From positions 1-64,000 of the forward strand of contig JAMPIT010000267.1 in the NCBI GenBank assembly GCA_026261815.1: a stretch of 64,000 nt of DNA. Direction: 5' to 3'. Below the pieces are notes generated by a model that saw only the letters and a program-made list of their open reading frames with translations, was not told the DNA's origin and searched no databases. The stretch comes from Monarcha castaneiventris obscurior. Lineage: Eukaryota; Chordata; Aves; Passeriformes; Monarchidae. The position numbers were made by a program, and so were the translations under genes. This document shows, piece after piece, positions 46,790 through 58,217 of the stretch (positions are counted from its first letter, which is position 1; each line of letters begins with the position of its first letter).

Positions 46790-48791
46790 TTCCCTCCCTG
46801 TGCCCAGGCTGGGTCTGTTGTGCCCGTTGCAGTGCTCGGGGCGGGATCTCTCCCGCTCCTCCTCTCAGCTCCTGGGCCTCTCCTTGTATTTCCTGTGCCT
46901 GTGCAGGTGCAGAGGGCAGGGACAGAGCGGTTCTGGTGGCTCCCGGCATCCAGGCAGGGCCAGCCCAGCCCCGGGGGTTGCGAGGGGCTTGTGGGGGTCC
47001 CCCGTTTGCGGGACATCCCCGCTGGAGGAGGGTGTCCCCCCTTGCTGCAGCCCCAGGCCTCAGGCAGCGCTGAGCCGAGCAGAGAACGCCCTCAGCTGGG
47101 GCCTCGTTTTTGGGCACACCTGAGCCCCTGGACATCCCCATCCCCATTTTGGGGTGCACCTGAGCCCCGGAGATCTGGGACTGGGCAGCTGCAGGAGCTA
47201 AAAATGCTGGAAGAGATGATTTTGGGCAGTGCCAGCAGTGAAAATCCCAGGAGCAGGGGGGTTGGGGAACAGAGCCCAAACAATCTGTGTTAGGGGGGGG
47301 TTTTGGGGACTTCCAGCGTCTGAAAATCCCGGGAACAGGGGGGTTTGGGAAGGCCGAGAGCCCAAAAATGGTGGAAAAAAGGGATTTAGGCACTCCCAGA
47401 GCCCCAAAATCCTGGAAAAGGAAGAGTTTAGGCACCCTCAGCCCCCCAAAATCCTGGGAAAAGAGATGGTGGGAATGCCCAGTTGCCCAAATCCTCGGTA
47501 CAGTGGGGTTTGGGAACTCCCAGAGCTCCAAAATGCTGGGAAGAGAGGAATTTAAGCCACCCCAAATCTAAAATTCCTGGGAACAGGGGGGTCTGGAAAC
47601 TCCCAGCCCCCCCCATATTCTGTGTACAGGGGGGTTTGGGCACTCCCAGCCCTCCAAAATCCCGGGAACAGGGGGGTTTGGGACACGCCCAGCCCCCAAA
47701 ATCCTGGGAAAAGAGGATGTGAGAATCTCCAGTTCCTCAAATTTTGGGAATAGAGGGGGTCAGGCTACGCCCAGACCCCAAAAATCATGAAAAAAGGGGA
47801 TTTGGGCACTCCCAGAGCCCCCCAAATCCCGGGTACAGGGGGGTTTGGGAACGCCGAGAGCCCAAAAATCCCAGGAACAGGGGGATTCGGGAATGCCCAG
47901 ACCTCAGAAATTGTGGGAAAAAGGGGATTTAGGAACTTCCAGAGCCCCAAAATCGTGGAAAATTTGGAGTTTGGGAAAGCCCAGAGCCCAAAAATCAAGG
48001 AAAAAGGGGATCTGGGCACTTCCAGAGCCCCAAAATGCCGGGAACAGGGGGGTTTGGGACACGCCCAGCCCCCAAAATCCTGGGAAAAGAGGATGTGAGA
48101 ATCCCCAGTTCCCCAAATTTCGGGAACGGGGGGGTTCGGGACACGCCCAGACCCCAAAATTTGTGGAAAAAAGGGATTTGGGCACTCCCAGAGCCCCCAA
48201 ATCCCCGGGACAGGGGGGTTTGGGAACGCCAAGAGCCCAAAAATGGTGGAAAAAAGGGATTTAGGCACTCCCAGAACCCCAAAATCCTGGAAAAGGAAGA
48301 GTTTAGGCACCCTCAGCCCCCCAAAATCCTGGGAAAAGAGAAAGTGGGAACGCCCAGTTGCCCAAATCCTCGGTACAGCGGGGTTTGGGAACTCCCAGAG
48401 CCCCAAAATCCTGGGAAAAGAGGAATTTGAGCCCCCCCAAATCTAAAATTCCCGGGAACAGGGGGGTCTGGAAACTCCCAGCCCCTCCCATATTTTGTGT
48501 ACAGGGGGGTTTGGGCACTCCCAGCCCCCCGAAATCCCAGGAACAGGGGGGTTGAGGAAACCCCAGAGCCCTAAAATCATGGAAAAAGAGGAGTTCGGCC
48601 ACTTTGAACCCCGAAAATCGCGGAGAAGTGGAAAACCCCTGAGAAAAGAGGAAGTTGGGACAACGCCCTTCACCCACAAAATTCCCAAAAAAAAAAATCG
48701 GACCCCCTCAACCCCCCCCATCCCCGCATTCCCAAGGATCCAGGGCCCCCCAAATCCCAACCCCGCGGCTCCAGGGCCCCCCAAACGCCAC
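46790..48791. repeat. Zinc-finger 3' flank followed by a 1.5-kb copy of class II alpha intron 1
   Basis: 46790-47200 is the conserved 3' flank. 47220-48640 is the GGGATTTGGGCACTCCCAGA minisatellite of the alpha gene's intron 1, and 48640-48791 is the unique intron sequence next to exon 1, nearly identical to 29990-30155. No alpha-1, alpha-2 or TM exon is present. Confidence 0.75.
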
Positions 48792-48864
48792 CTTGGAGCC
48801 CCCAAAGGCCGGGCAGGCTCAGGGCCAGCAGCAGCACGCAGGGGACGCTCCGCGCTCCATCCAC
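48792..48864 (-). pseudogene. Orphan class II alpha exon 1, start codon changed to GTG (copy 2)
   Basis: Same length (73 bp), donor (CAAG/GTGG) and signal-peptide codons (DGARSVPCVLLLALSLPGLW) as the exon at 30156-30228, but the ATG is GTG. Only part of intron 1 lies behind it, so it cannot make an alpha chain. Confidence 0.85.
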
Positions 48865-49328
48865 GGCGCCTCGGGATGCCGGGAGCCTGGGAAGGGTCGG
48901 TGCTGCTCCCAGTAAAGCGGCGGCGAACTGGGGGGGACTGGGAGTGGGGGCGCAGCACCCCAAAAAGCGCGGAGCCAATGGGAGCGCGGGGTGGTTGTGT
49001 CGTCATCGGTTGCCGGGTAGAGCCTCGGGAAAATGAGCCCCCTAAGAAATCCCAGCCAATCAGAGCGAGCGTGGTCGGTGACTCATCGGTTGCCAGGTAG
49101 AGCCTCTCAAAAACTGGCCCCAAACGGGCCCGGCCAATGGGAGCGCGCCCAAAACAGCTCCAGCCAAACACAGCGCGCCCGGAACCACGCCCGGCCAATC
49201 AGAGCGCGTCCCAAAACCACGCCCGACCAATCAGAGCTGGCGTCTGCGGTGACCCCGCACTGGTCCGGACTGGTGCTCCCAGTGCAGCGCGGCTGCTTTG
49301 GGGCTGGCGGCACCGCCCGGCGCTGGCC
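48865..49328. promoter_or_regulatory. Class II promoter, copy 2
   Basis: Duplicate of 30229-30693. Leftward X boxes at 49000-49020 and 49079-49097 with CCAAT boxes 48975-48979 and 49056-49060, plus three CCAAT boxes nearer the beta gene. The leftward modules now face a dead alpha exon, so any activity must serve the beta gene. Confidence 0.7.
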
Positions 49329-50279
49329 ATGGCGCGTGTGGCGGCAGCTGGGGCCGTACTGGTGGCACTGGTGGTGCTGGGAGCGCCCCCGGCTGCGGGC
49401 ACGGAGCTCTCGGGTGAGCGCGGGGAGGGCGGGACGCGGTGGGAAAGGGGGAAAAGAGGAAAAAAAGGGGGTTTGGGAGCCCTAAATGGAGGGGGAGGCG
49501 GAGGGGACCCCCCAAAGGAAGAGCGGGAGGGGCTGAGGGTTGGGGGAAGGTGAGGAAGGGGTGGGAGAGGGGGGAAAGTGGGGAAAAGGGGAGGGTGGGA
49601 CCCAAAACTGAGCGTGAGGGTGGTGGGGATTGGGGGATTAGTGGGAAAAGGGTGGGAAATAGGGAAAAGGGGGGAATGGGAGCCCCAAAGTGATGTGGGG
49701 AGCGGCTGGAGGTGGGAGGGGAGGGGATGTGAAAGGGGAAATGGGGAGAAGGGCGGAAAGGAGGAAGTGGGAGCGCGGGCAGGAGGGTCCCATGGCGGCC
49801 GTGGGGCACAGCGGGTGCGGAGCGGGGATCCGGGGGGGCCCCGGAGCTCGGGGGGTGCTGGGGGGGCACCCCCTGACCTGTGTCCCGCACACACAGGGGT
49901 CTTCCAGGAGATGGCGACGTTCCAGTGTCACTTCACTAACGGCACGGAGAAGGTGAAGTACGTGGAGAGGCACATCTACAACCGGCAGGAGTACGCGAGG
50001 TTCGACAGCGACGTGGGGCACTTCGTGGGGTTCACCCCGTATGGGGAGATCCAGGCCCGGTACTGGAACAGCGACCCGGTGATCATGGAGGACGACGGGC
50101 AGAAGTGGACACGTGCCGGCACAACTACGAGGTGTCCACCCCGTTCCTCGTGGACCGCAGAGGTGAGCGTGGGGCAGAGCGTGTCCCCTCGGGCCCTGCC
50201 CCGGGAATGACCCTGGAGCCCCTCAAAACCTCCCCGGGAATCACCGCAGAGCCCTCAGCCCTCCTTGTGCCCATCCCCG

Positions 50280-51390
50280 GGGCCTCTTGTGCATCCCACT
50301 CCTCCCAGTCCCTCCCAGTCCCTCCTAATTCCATCCCAGTCCCTCCCAGTACCCTCCCAGTCCATCCCAGTCCCTCCCAGCCCCCCAGTCCATCCCAGTC
50401 CCTCCCAGTACATCCCAGTCCCTCCCAGTTCCATCTCAGTCCCTCCCAGTCCATCCCAGTCCATCCCATTCCCTCCCAGTCCATCCCAGTCCCTCCCAGT
50501 CCATCCTAGTCCCACCCAGTCCCTCCCACTCCATCCCAGTCCATCCCAGTGCCCTCCCAGTCTCTCCCAGCCCCTCCCAGTTCCATCCCAGCCCCTCCAA
50601 GTACCATCCCAGTCCCTCCCAGTGCCTCCCAATAGCGTCCCATTCCTTCCCAGTGCCTCCCAGTGCCATCCCAGTCCCTCCCAGTGCCATCCCAGTCCCT
50701 ACCAGTCCAACCAAGTCCCTCCCAATCCATCCCAATCCATCCCAGTCCCTCCCAGTATATCCCAGTCCATCCCAGTCTCTCCCAGTCCCAGTCCACCCCA
50801 TCCCAGTCCATCCCAGTCTCCCCCAGTGCCCCCCCGCGTCTCCATCCCGCCCGCGCGTGGAGCTGCCGCCCCTCAGCCAATCAGAGCGCGTGTCTCTGAT
50901 GACTCATCAGTTGCCAGGCAGACCCGCAGCGCCGAGTGCCCCGCGCGGGACTCTGCCAGTGCCGCGCGCTTCGTTCCCAGTCCCTCCCAGTAACATCCCA
51001 GTGCCTCCAGTGCCATCCCAGTAACATCCCAGTGCCTCCCAGTGCCATCCAGTAACATCCCAGTCCATCCCAGTCCCTCCCAGTAACATCCCAGTGCCTC
51101 CCAGTAACATCCCAGTAACATCCCAGTAATCCCAGTACCATCCCAGTCCCTCCCAGTAACATCCCAGTGACATCCCAGTACATCCCAGTGCCCTCCCAGT
51201 AACATCCCAGTGCCTCCCAGTAACATCCCAGTCCCTCCCAGTGCCACCACAGTCCCTCCCAGTGCCATCCCAGTCCCTCACAGTCCCTCCCAGTAACATC
51301 CATCCATCCCAGTCCCTCCCAGTGCCTCTCAATGCCACACCAGCCCTCCCCCGTCTCTCCCAGTGCCCCCCAGCTGATCCCAGTGCGTCC
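50280..51390 (+). repeat. Class II beta intron 2 CCCAGT minisatellite (gene 2)
   Basis: Same CATCCCAGTC/CCTCCCAGTG units as gene 1, with different copy number, around a conserved CpG-rich core at 50830-50985. Confidence 0.8.
50875..50919 (-). promoter_or_regulatory. Reverse X-Y module in class II beta intron 2 (gene 2)
   Basis: CCAAT box 50877-50881 and TGACTCATCAGTTGCCAGG at 50900-50918; same spacing and X-box sequence as in gene 1. Confidence 0.75.
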
Positions 51391-52506
51391 CCGCTCTCTC
51401 CCAGTGCCCCCCAGCGTGTCCATCTCGCTGGTGCCCTCGAGCTCCCAGGCCGGGCCCGGCCGCCTGCTGTGCTCCGTGATGGATTTCTACCCTGCGGAGA
51501 TCCAGGTGAGGTGGTTCCAGGGCCAGCAGGAGCTCTCGGGGCACGTGGTGGCCACCGACATCGTCCCCAACGGGGACTGGAGCTACCAGCTGCTGGTGCT
51601 GCTGGAAATTCCCCCCCAGCGCGGGGTCAGCTACAGCTGCCAGGTGGAGCACGTCAGCCTGGAGCAGCCCCTGAGGCGGCACTGGGGTACGGCCCGGCCC
51701 CCACAGCGCCGGGGGCAGCGGGGGAGGCACTGGGGGGGCCGGGAGGGGGATTGGGCTGCGCTGGGAGGAACTGGGAGGGAGCGGGAGAGAGGCTGGTTTA
51801 AAGTGGGAGAGGGGCTCGGGGGTGTGGAAGGGCTGGGAAGGGGTTTTTAGGATGCTGGGGAGGGTGGGATGGGGTTTTGGGGGTGCCGGTGGGCGCTGGG
51901 AGGGAGTTTGGGGGTGCTGGGTGTAACTGGGAGGGATTTGAGGGAGCCTGGAGGGGCTGGAAGGAGATCGGGGCTGGAAAAGCGGGGCTTGGGATGAGGT
52001 TGGTTGTGCTGGGAAGAGACTGGGAGGGGTCTTGGTGAGTCCCGGTGGGGCTGGGAAGGGACTGGGAGAGGGTCTGGGGGTCCTGGGGCGGTGGGGGGCA
52101 ACTGGGAGGGGGCTGTGGGACGCTGAGAGGGACGGGAGGGGCTTTGGTGGGTGCTGGGGAGGCTGGGAAGGGATTGGGAGGAGGTTTCAGGGGGTCCAGG
52201 GTGGGCTGGGGGCGACTGGGAGGGTGCTTGGAGGAGCTCGGGGTGTGCGTGAGAGGATTTGGGGGGTCCTGAGCCCTGCGGACCCCCCAGAGATGCCGCC
52301 GGACGCCGGCCGCAGCAAGATGCTGACGGGGATCGGGGGCTTCGTGCTGGGCTTTGTCTTCCTGGCGCTGGGGCTCGGCTTCTACCTGCGCAAGAAGGTG
52401 AGGGGGGGTCCCGGGGGTCGTGTCCCCCCTCCCCCGGAGCTGTGCGCTCCCCCCGGGGCCCCCAAGCCCGGAGTCACCCCCTTTTCTCTGCCCACAGAGC
52501 TCCTGA

Positions 52507-52656
52507 GCCGCCGGCGGCCGCAGCCCCTCCCCGTGGCCTCGGGCCCGGCCGGGACCCCCCGCTCCGTCCCCGCGCTGATTTTGGGGGGCTCGTGTGTCCC
52601 CCCCAGCCCCGCTGTCACTCTGCCCCCGCCCGGCTGCTCCCAGTGTTCCCAATAAA
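52507..52656 (+). terminator. Class II beta gene 2 3'UTR and polyadenylation signal
   Basis: AATAAA at 52651-52656, converging on the reverse-strand signal at 52681-52686. Confidence 0.8.
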
Positions 52657-52674
52657 GCTTCGCAGTTCGCCCCG

Positions 52675-53530
52675 GCCCCGTTTATTGGGGGGCGGTGGGG
52701 AGGGACTTGGGGGGCCGCGATTGGGGGGGCAGAAGGCGGGGATGGATCGGGAATGGGGACCCCCGTGTGTCCCCCCCGTGTCACCCCGCTCTGGGGGGGC
52801 CTCGGGAGGCACCTGAAGCCCAGCACGGCACCCGGCGAAGCCCAAAAGGCGCCGGGACCCCCCTGAGCCCCCCGCCAGGGGAATTTGGGGAGGGGGCGCG
52901 TGGGGGGCGCCCAGGCCGGGCCCAGAGCCCAGCGCTGCCCCAGCCCGAGCTGCCCCGGCTCCATCCCGGCTCCTCCCGCGGGATGCGACCGCCTTGGGAA
53001 AAGGGGGGGCCAAGGGTGGGCGCTGGGCCCGGGGGGAGCAGGAGAAGGGATGCAGGAGGAGGAGGAGGAGGAGGGGTGAGGAAGGCGCGGGAGAAGGGCG
53101 GAGAGAAGAGCAGGAGGAGGCGGGATGAGGAAGGAGGAGGAGCGGGAGGAGCGCTGGAGGAGGAGGAGCGGGAGGAAGAGGAGGGAGAGAGAGGAAGAGG
53201 AGGAGCAGGAAGAGGCAAAGCGGCAGGAGAAGCGCGTGGTCGGCGCCCGCTCTGTCCGCCGCGGCCCCGGGAGCATCCCGCAGGTGAGCGGGGAGGGGGA
53301 GCTCGGCCCGAATCCCTCGGGGCGTCCCCCAAACATTGGGGTCCCCCCCCTTTTGAGGCTCGGGCAGGAAGAGGCGGGTGAGCAGCAGGTCCTCGGGGTA
53401 GGGCAGGTGCGGGGGGGCTGTGGGGGAACATCCCCGTTCTCGGGGGGCTTCTCGCTGAGCAGCAGCGTCGTGAAGGTGCGGCCGGAGCCCGCGGAGGTCA
53501 CCTGGGCGGGACCCCCGGGCCGGGGCGTGA
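52675..53530 (-). other. Unidentified reverse-strand segment, copy 4
   Basis: Same structure as copy 1; minus-strand AATAAA at 52681-52686. The GGAGGAGGAG tract is a few bases longer. Confidence 0.45.
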
Positions 53531-53714
53531 GGGGAGGGGGCTTGGGGGGAGTTTGGGGGAGGCTTGGGAGGTTAAGGGGGAGTTTCTGTGGGGGGTGGAG
53601 GGGTTTTTGGGGGGTTTCGGTGTAACTGTGTTATTATTGGTGGTGAGTGAAAGGGGGTGGGGGGATTTGGGGCGATTTTAGGGGTTGGAGGAGGGGTTGT
53701 AGGGGTTTGGATTC

Positions 53715-55127
53715 ACAATGCGCCAGCGCCCATTGCTTGGAATAGATCCCTTTGTGGCAGCCCCCATTGACATCAATTGATCCTATTTGGCAGCCCCAGT
53801 TCAGTTTGATCGATCCCTTTTTGGCAGCCGTCTCGGACTCATGAATTTGTAGCCCCAATTAACTTGAATGGAACCCTTTCTCGCAAGCCCCCCCCACTCG
53901 GGGTCACTATTTCGCAGCCCTTTTGACGTTCCTTTAGAGATCCTTTTTGGCAGCCCCTTGTTAAGTCATCCTTTGGCAGCCCCATTGACTTTAATGGATC
54001 CCTTTCGAGCAGCTCCCGGGAACTCACTATTTAGCAGCCCGGATTGACTTGTGTGGGTCCTTTTTTGGCAGCCCCTTCAGGGATCACTGTTTGTCAGCCC
54101 CCATTAATTCCTGTATGTCTCTTTTTGGCAGCCCCCCCAGACTCATTATTTGGCCCCCCATTGATTGTAATGGATCCTGTTTTGTGTTTGGGGGTACCTG
54201 CAGGACCAGCCCCAGTGTGCTGGGGTGTTTGGGGTGTTTGGGGTTCCTGCAGGAGCAGCCCCAACGCGTTGCGGTGTCTCGGGGTGCAGACCCCCTTTTT
54301 CCCCTCACGTTTCCCGCCCTTTTTTCCCCTCACGTTTCCCGCCCTTTTTTCCCCTCACGTTTCCCACCTTTTTTCCCCTCAGGAGCTCACCCCAAATCTC
54401 TCGGGGGGTCCCCGAGTGCCGTTTTCTCTTGGGGGGTGTTTGGAGCTCGCAGCTTCCAGAATGGAGCCCCAAATCCCTTTGTGGGTCCCAGGGAGGGTTT
54501 CATTTTGGGGGGTGGGGGGGCGATGTTTGGATGGTGCGGGACCCCAAAGCTGAGGCGCAAATGCCCCTTGGGGGGATATTTTGGGGGCTCGGTCCCGGTG
54601 CCGGGGTGGGAGGGGGACATGGGTCTTGGGGCCCCCCGGGAGAGCGGTGGAGGGGAACGCCGGGAGCCCCGGGGTGGGGTGAGGGGAGAGGGGCGATCCC
54701 GGAGCTGGGGGACCCCCGGCAGCCTGGAGAGGGGGGGAGCCTGGATAAGGGGGGACCCCTGGGATCGCTGGAAGCCCGGAGCAGAGAATCAGGGGAGAAG
54801 GGACCCCTGGGAGCCCCAAAACCCCCCGGATCATCCCTGAGCGGGACCACGGAGAGGGGGGAACCCCAGGAGCCACGGGACCCCGATGAGGCCAGGGAAA
54901 GGAGAGCCCCAGAAGCCCAAAGTGGAGAGCTCAGAGAGGGGCAACTGCTGGGAGGGATTTTTGTGCTGAATGGTGGTGGTTTGGGGTTTTTATGGACCCC
55001 AAAATGGGGCGATCTCCTGAGGCGAAAAAGGGCGGGAAACGTGAGGGGAAAAAAGAGCGGGAAATGTGAGGGGAAAAAAGAGCGGGAAACCTGAAGGGAA
55101 AAGGGCAGGAAACGTGAGGGGAAAAAT
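53715..55127. repeat. GGCAGCCCC minisatellite and zinc-finger gene 4 upstream region with inverted insertion
   Basis: 53715-54180 minisatellite. 54225-54385 GGTTCCTGCAGGA and TTTCCCGCCC repeats in the usual orientation. 54385-54990 conserved leader. 55005-55195 is a reverse-complement copy of the GGTTCCTGCAGGA/TTTCCCGCCC block, inserted where the paralogues have ATGGACACAAAAGCCCC. Confidence 0.75.
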
Positions 55128-56048
55128 GTGGTCTGCATCCCGAGACACCACAACGCGTTGGGGCTGGTCCTGCAGGAACCCCAAACATCCCCAAAAGCCC
55201 CGGAGACTCCCAGTGATAAATCTGGGCAGGAGGAACCCCCAGCCCAAGGCGCTCAGCCCTTGTTTTTCCCCCCAAACCAGGATTTGTCATTCCCAAGGCG
55301 TGGCTGGATGGAGGAGGAGGAAAAGCCCCGGAGATCCCCCACGAGGAGGGGCTGCAAACGCAGCCCACAGAGATCCAAGGAGGAAGGAGCCCCCCTGTGC
55401 CAGGAAGGCGGCCGGAGATCCAGCCAGAGCTCGGAGCTGGGGGAGAAGCCTCAGGCTGGAGAGAAACCCCACAAGTGCTTGGAATGTGGGAAGAGCTTCA
55501 GAGTGAGCTCCAATCTGATTTGCCACCAGAGGATCCACACCGGGGAACAGCCCTACAAGTGTGGGGAGTGTGGGAAGAGCTTCAGAGACAGCTCCAACCT
55601 GCTGGAACACCAGAGCACCCACACTGGGGAAAGGCGCTACGAGTGTGAGCAGTGTGGGAAGAGCTTCAGCCAGAGCTCCAAGCTGATGGCACACCAGAGG
55701 ATGCACACTGGGGAACGGCCCCACGAGTGTTGGGAGTGTGGGAAGGGCTTCACCAACAGCTCCAAGCTGCTTGAACACCAGCGCAGCCACACCGGGGAGA
55801 GGCCCTACGAGTGTCCCAAGTGTGGGAAGAGGTTCCAGACTAGCTCCAGTCTCCTCCTACATGAGCGCATTCACACGGATGAGAGGCCCTTCCGCTGCCC
55901 CGACTGCGGGAAGGGCTTCAAACGAAACTCCAACCTCATCACCCACCGGCGCCTCCACACCGGGGAGAGGCCCTACGAGTGTCCCGAGTGTGGGAAGAGC
56001 TTCTCCAGGAGCACTCACTTGACCCGACACCAAAGGAGGCACCACTAA
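55128..56048 (+). CDS. C2H2 zinc-finger protein 4, seven fingers, altered N-terminus
   Basis: 306 codons. An inverted insertion has replaced the usual start (METKAPETP.. in gene 1), so the first 20 or so residues from ATG 55128 come from inverted repeat DNA. A start at the internal ATG of WMEEEEKP, or splicing to the CCAAACCAG acceptor, would restore a family-like protein. From [17 protein letters not shown] onward it matches the family. Seven C2H2 fingers follow: KCLEC/RVSSNL, KCGEC/RDSSNL, ECEQC/SQSSKL, ECWEC/TNSSKL, ECPKC, RCPDC and ECPEC, ending HQRRHH. Two internal fingers are fewer than in genes 1 and 3. Vestigial finger after TAA present. Poly(A) signal 56259-56264. Confidence 0.75.
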   Translation: MVCIPRHHNALGLVLQEPQTSPKAPETPSDKSGQEEPPAQGAQPLFFPPNQDLSFPRRGWMEEEEKPRRSPTRRGCKRSPQRSKEEGAPLCQEGGRRSSQSSELGEKPQAGEKPHKCLECGKSFRVSSNLICHQRIHTGEQPYKCGECGKSFRDSSNLLEHQSTHTGERRYECEQCGKSFSQSSKLMAHQRMHTGERPHECWECGKGFTNSSKLLEHQRSHTGERPYECPKCGKRFQTSSSLLLHERIHTDERPFRCPDCGKGFKRNSNLITHRRLHTGERPYECPECGKSFSRSTHLTRHQRRHH

Positions 56049-56258
56049 GGGAAGCCCCGCGAGTGTCCCGAGTGCAGGAAGAGCTTCGTGCGCTGCCCCA
56101 GCTCCATCCCCCGTGGGAGGATCGGCGTTGGATGATCCCCAGTGACCCCCGTTGGGCAGAGCCCTGGTGACCCCGTTCCGGGTGATCCCCGCTGGGTGGG
56201 GGGAAGGTGCTGGAGAGATTTCTTTGCCTTGTCCTGGTGCTGCTGGGATTTGGTTGGT

Positions 56259-56264
56259 AATAAA
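56259..56264 (+). terminator. Zinc-finger gene 4 polyadenylation signal
   Basis: AATAAA 211 bp after the stop, same context as paralogues. Confidence 0.7.
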
Positions 56265-57679
56265 TTCCCTCCCTGTGCCCAGGCTGGGTCTGTTGTGCCC
56301 GTTGCAGTGCTCGGGGCGGGATCTCTCCCGCTCCTCCTCTCAGCTCCTGGGCCTCTCCTTGTATTTCCTGTGCCTGTGCAGGTGCAGAGGGCAGGGACAG
56401 AGCGGTTCTGGTGGCTCCCAGCATCCAGGCAGGGCCAGCCCAGCCCCGGGGGTTGCGAGGGGCTTGTGGGGGTCCCCCGTTTGCGGGACATCCCCGCTGG
56501 AGGAGGGTGTCCCCCCTTGCTGCAGCCCCAGGCCTCAGGCAGCGCTGAGCCGAGCAGAGAACGCCCTCAGCTGGGGCCTCATTTTTGGGCACACCTGAGC
56601 CCCTGGACATCCCCATCCCCATTTTGGGGTGCACCTGAGCCCCGGAGATCTGGGACTGGGCAGCTGCAGGAGCTAAAAATGCTGGAACAGGGGATTGTGG
56701 GCAGTGCCAGCACTGAAAATCCCAGGAGCAGGGGGGTTGGGGAACAGAGCCCAAACAATCTGTGTTAGGGGGGGGTTTTGGGGACTTCCAGCTTCTGAAA
56801 ATCCCGGGAACAGGGGGGTTTGGGAACGCCGAGAGCCCAAAAATGGTGGAAAAAAGGGATTTAGGCACTCCCAGAACCCCAAAATCGTGGAAAAGGAAGA
56901 GTTTAGGCACCCTCAGCCCCGCAAAATCCTGGGAAAAGAGAACGTGGGAACGCCGAGTTGCCCAAATCCTCGGTACAGGGGGGTCTGGAAACTCCCAGAG
57001 CCCCAAAATCCTGGGAAAAGAGGAATTTGAGCCCCCCCAAATCTAAAATTCCCGGGAACAGGGGGGTCTGGAAACTCCCAGCCGCCCCCATATTTTCTGT
57101 ACAGGGGGATTTGAGCACTCCCAGCCCCCAAAATCCCGGGAACACGGGGTTGAGGAAATACCAGAGCCCTAAAATCATGGAAAAAAGGGATTTTGGCACT
57201 CCCAGAGCCCCAAAATCCCAGGAACAGGGGGGTTTGGGACACGCCCAGCCCCCAAAATCCTGAGAAAAAAGGATGTGAGAATCCCCAGTTCCCCAAATTT
57301 CGGGAACAGGGGGGTTAGGGACACGCCCAGAGCCAAAAATTTGTGGAAAAAAAGGGATTCGGGCACTCCCAGAGCCCCCAAATCCCCGGAACAGGGGGGT
57401 CTGGGCACTCCCAGCCCCACAAAATGCCGGGAACAGGGGGGTTGAGGAAACCCCAGAGCCCTAAAATCATGGAAAAAGAGGAGTTCGGCCACTTTGAACC
57501 CCGAAAATCGCGGAGAAGTGGAAAACCCCCGAGAAAAGAGGAAGTTGGGACAACGCCCTTCACCCACAAAATTCCCAAAAAAAGAATCGGACCCCCTCAA
57601 CCCCCCCATCCCCGCATTCCCAAGGATCCAGGGCCCCCCAAATCCCAACCCCGCGGCTCCAGGACCCCCCAAACTCCAC
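56265..57679. repeat. Zinc-finger 3' flank followed by an 0.8-kb copy of class II alpha intron 1
   Basis: 56265-56680 conserved flank, 56700-57470 alpha intron-1 minisatellite with fewer units than at 47-48.6 kb, and 57470-57679 the unique sequence next to exon 1. No other alpha exon. Confidence 0.75.
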
Positions 57680-57752
57680 CTTCGACCCCCCAAAGTCCGG
57701 GCAGGCTCAGGGCCAGCAGCAGCACGCAGGGGACGCTCCGCGCTCCATCCAG
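57680..57752 (-). pseudogene. Orphan class II alpha exon 1, start codon changed to CTG (copy 3)
   Basis: 73-bp match to 30156-30228 with intact donor (GAAG/GTGG). The ATG is CTG. Apart from that, essentially one substitution (TCCGGGCAG, in the CTGCCCGG region). No downstream alpha exons. Confidence 0.85.
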
Positions 57753-58217
57753 GGCGCCTCGGGATGCCGGGAGCCTGGGAAGGGTCGGTGCTGCTCCCAG
57801 TAAAGCGGCGGCGAACTGGGGGGGACTGGGAGTGGGGGCGCAGCACCCCGAGAAGCGCGGAGCCAATGGGAGCGCGGCGTGGTTGTGTCGTCATCGGTTG
57901 CCGGGTAGAGCCTCGGGAAAATGAGCTCCCTAAGAAATCCCAGCCAATCAGAGCGAGCGTGGTCGGTGACTCATCGGTTGCCAGGTAGAGCCTCTCAAAA
58001 ACTGGCCCCAAACGGGCCCGGCCAATGGGAGCGCGCCCAAAACAGCTCCAGCCAAACACAGCGCGCCCGGAACCACGCCCGGCCAATCAGAGCGCGTCCC
58101 AAAACCACGCCCGACCAATCAGAGGTGGCGTCTGCGCTGACCCCGCACTGGTCCGGACTGGTGCTCCCAGTGCAGCGCGGCTGCTTTGGGGCTGGCGGCA
58201 CCCGCCCGGCGCTGGCC
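57753..58217. promoter_or_regulatory. Class II promoter, copy 3
   Basis: Leftward X boxes 57888-57908 and 57967-57985 with CCAAT boxes 57863-57867 and 57944-57948, and three further CCAAT boxes toward the beta gene. Nearly identical to copies 1 and 2. Confidence 0.7.

Larger units (their letters stand above)
49329..52506 (+). pseudogene. MHC class II beta gene 2, frameshift late in beta-1 exon
   Basis: Exons 49329-49413, 49897-50162, 51405-51686, 52291-52397 and 52498-52506, all with intact splice sites. Signal peptide as in gene 1 except AGTELSG for AGAELSG. Beta-1 reads correctly through GVFQEMATFQCHFTNGTEKV, IYNRQEYARFDSDVGHFVG and YWNSDPVIMEDD. Then one base is missing within GACGACGGGCAG (about 50091-50102), so the helix containing the second Cys reads TRAGTTTRCPP instead of CRHNYE. 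A TAC codon is also missing, in frame, as in gene 1. Beta-2, TM and tail are apparently identical to genes 1 and 3, which points to recent duplication or gene conversion. Non-functional as written, or a consensus indel. Confidence 0.85.
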
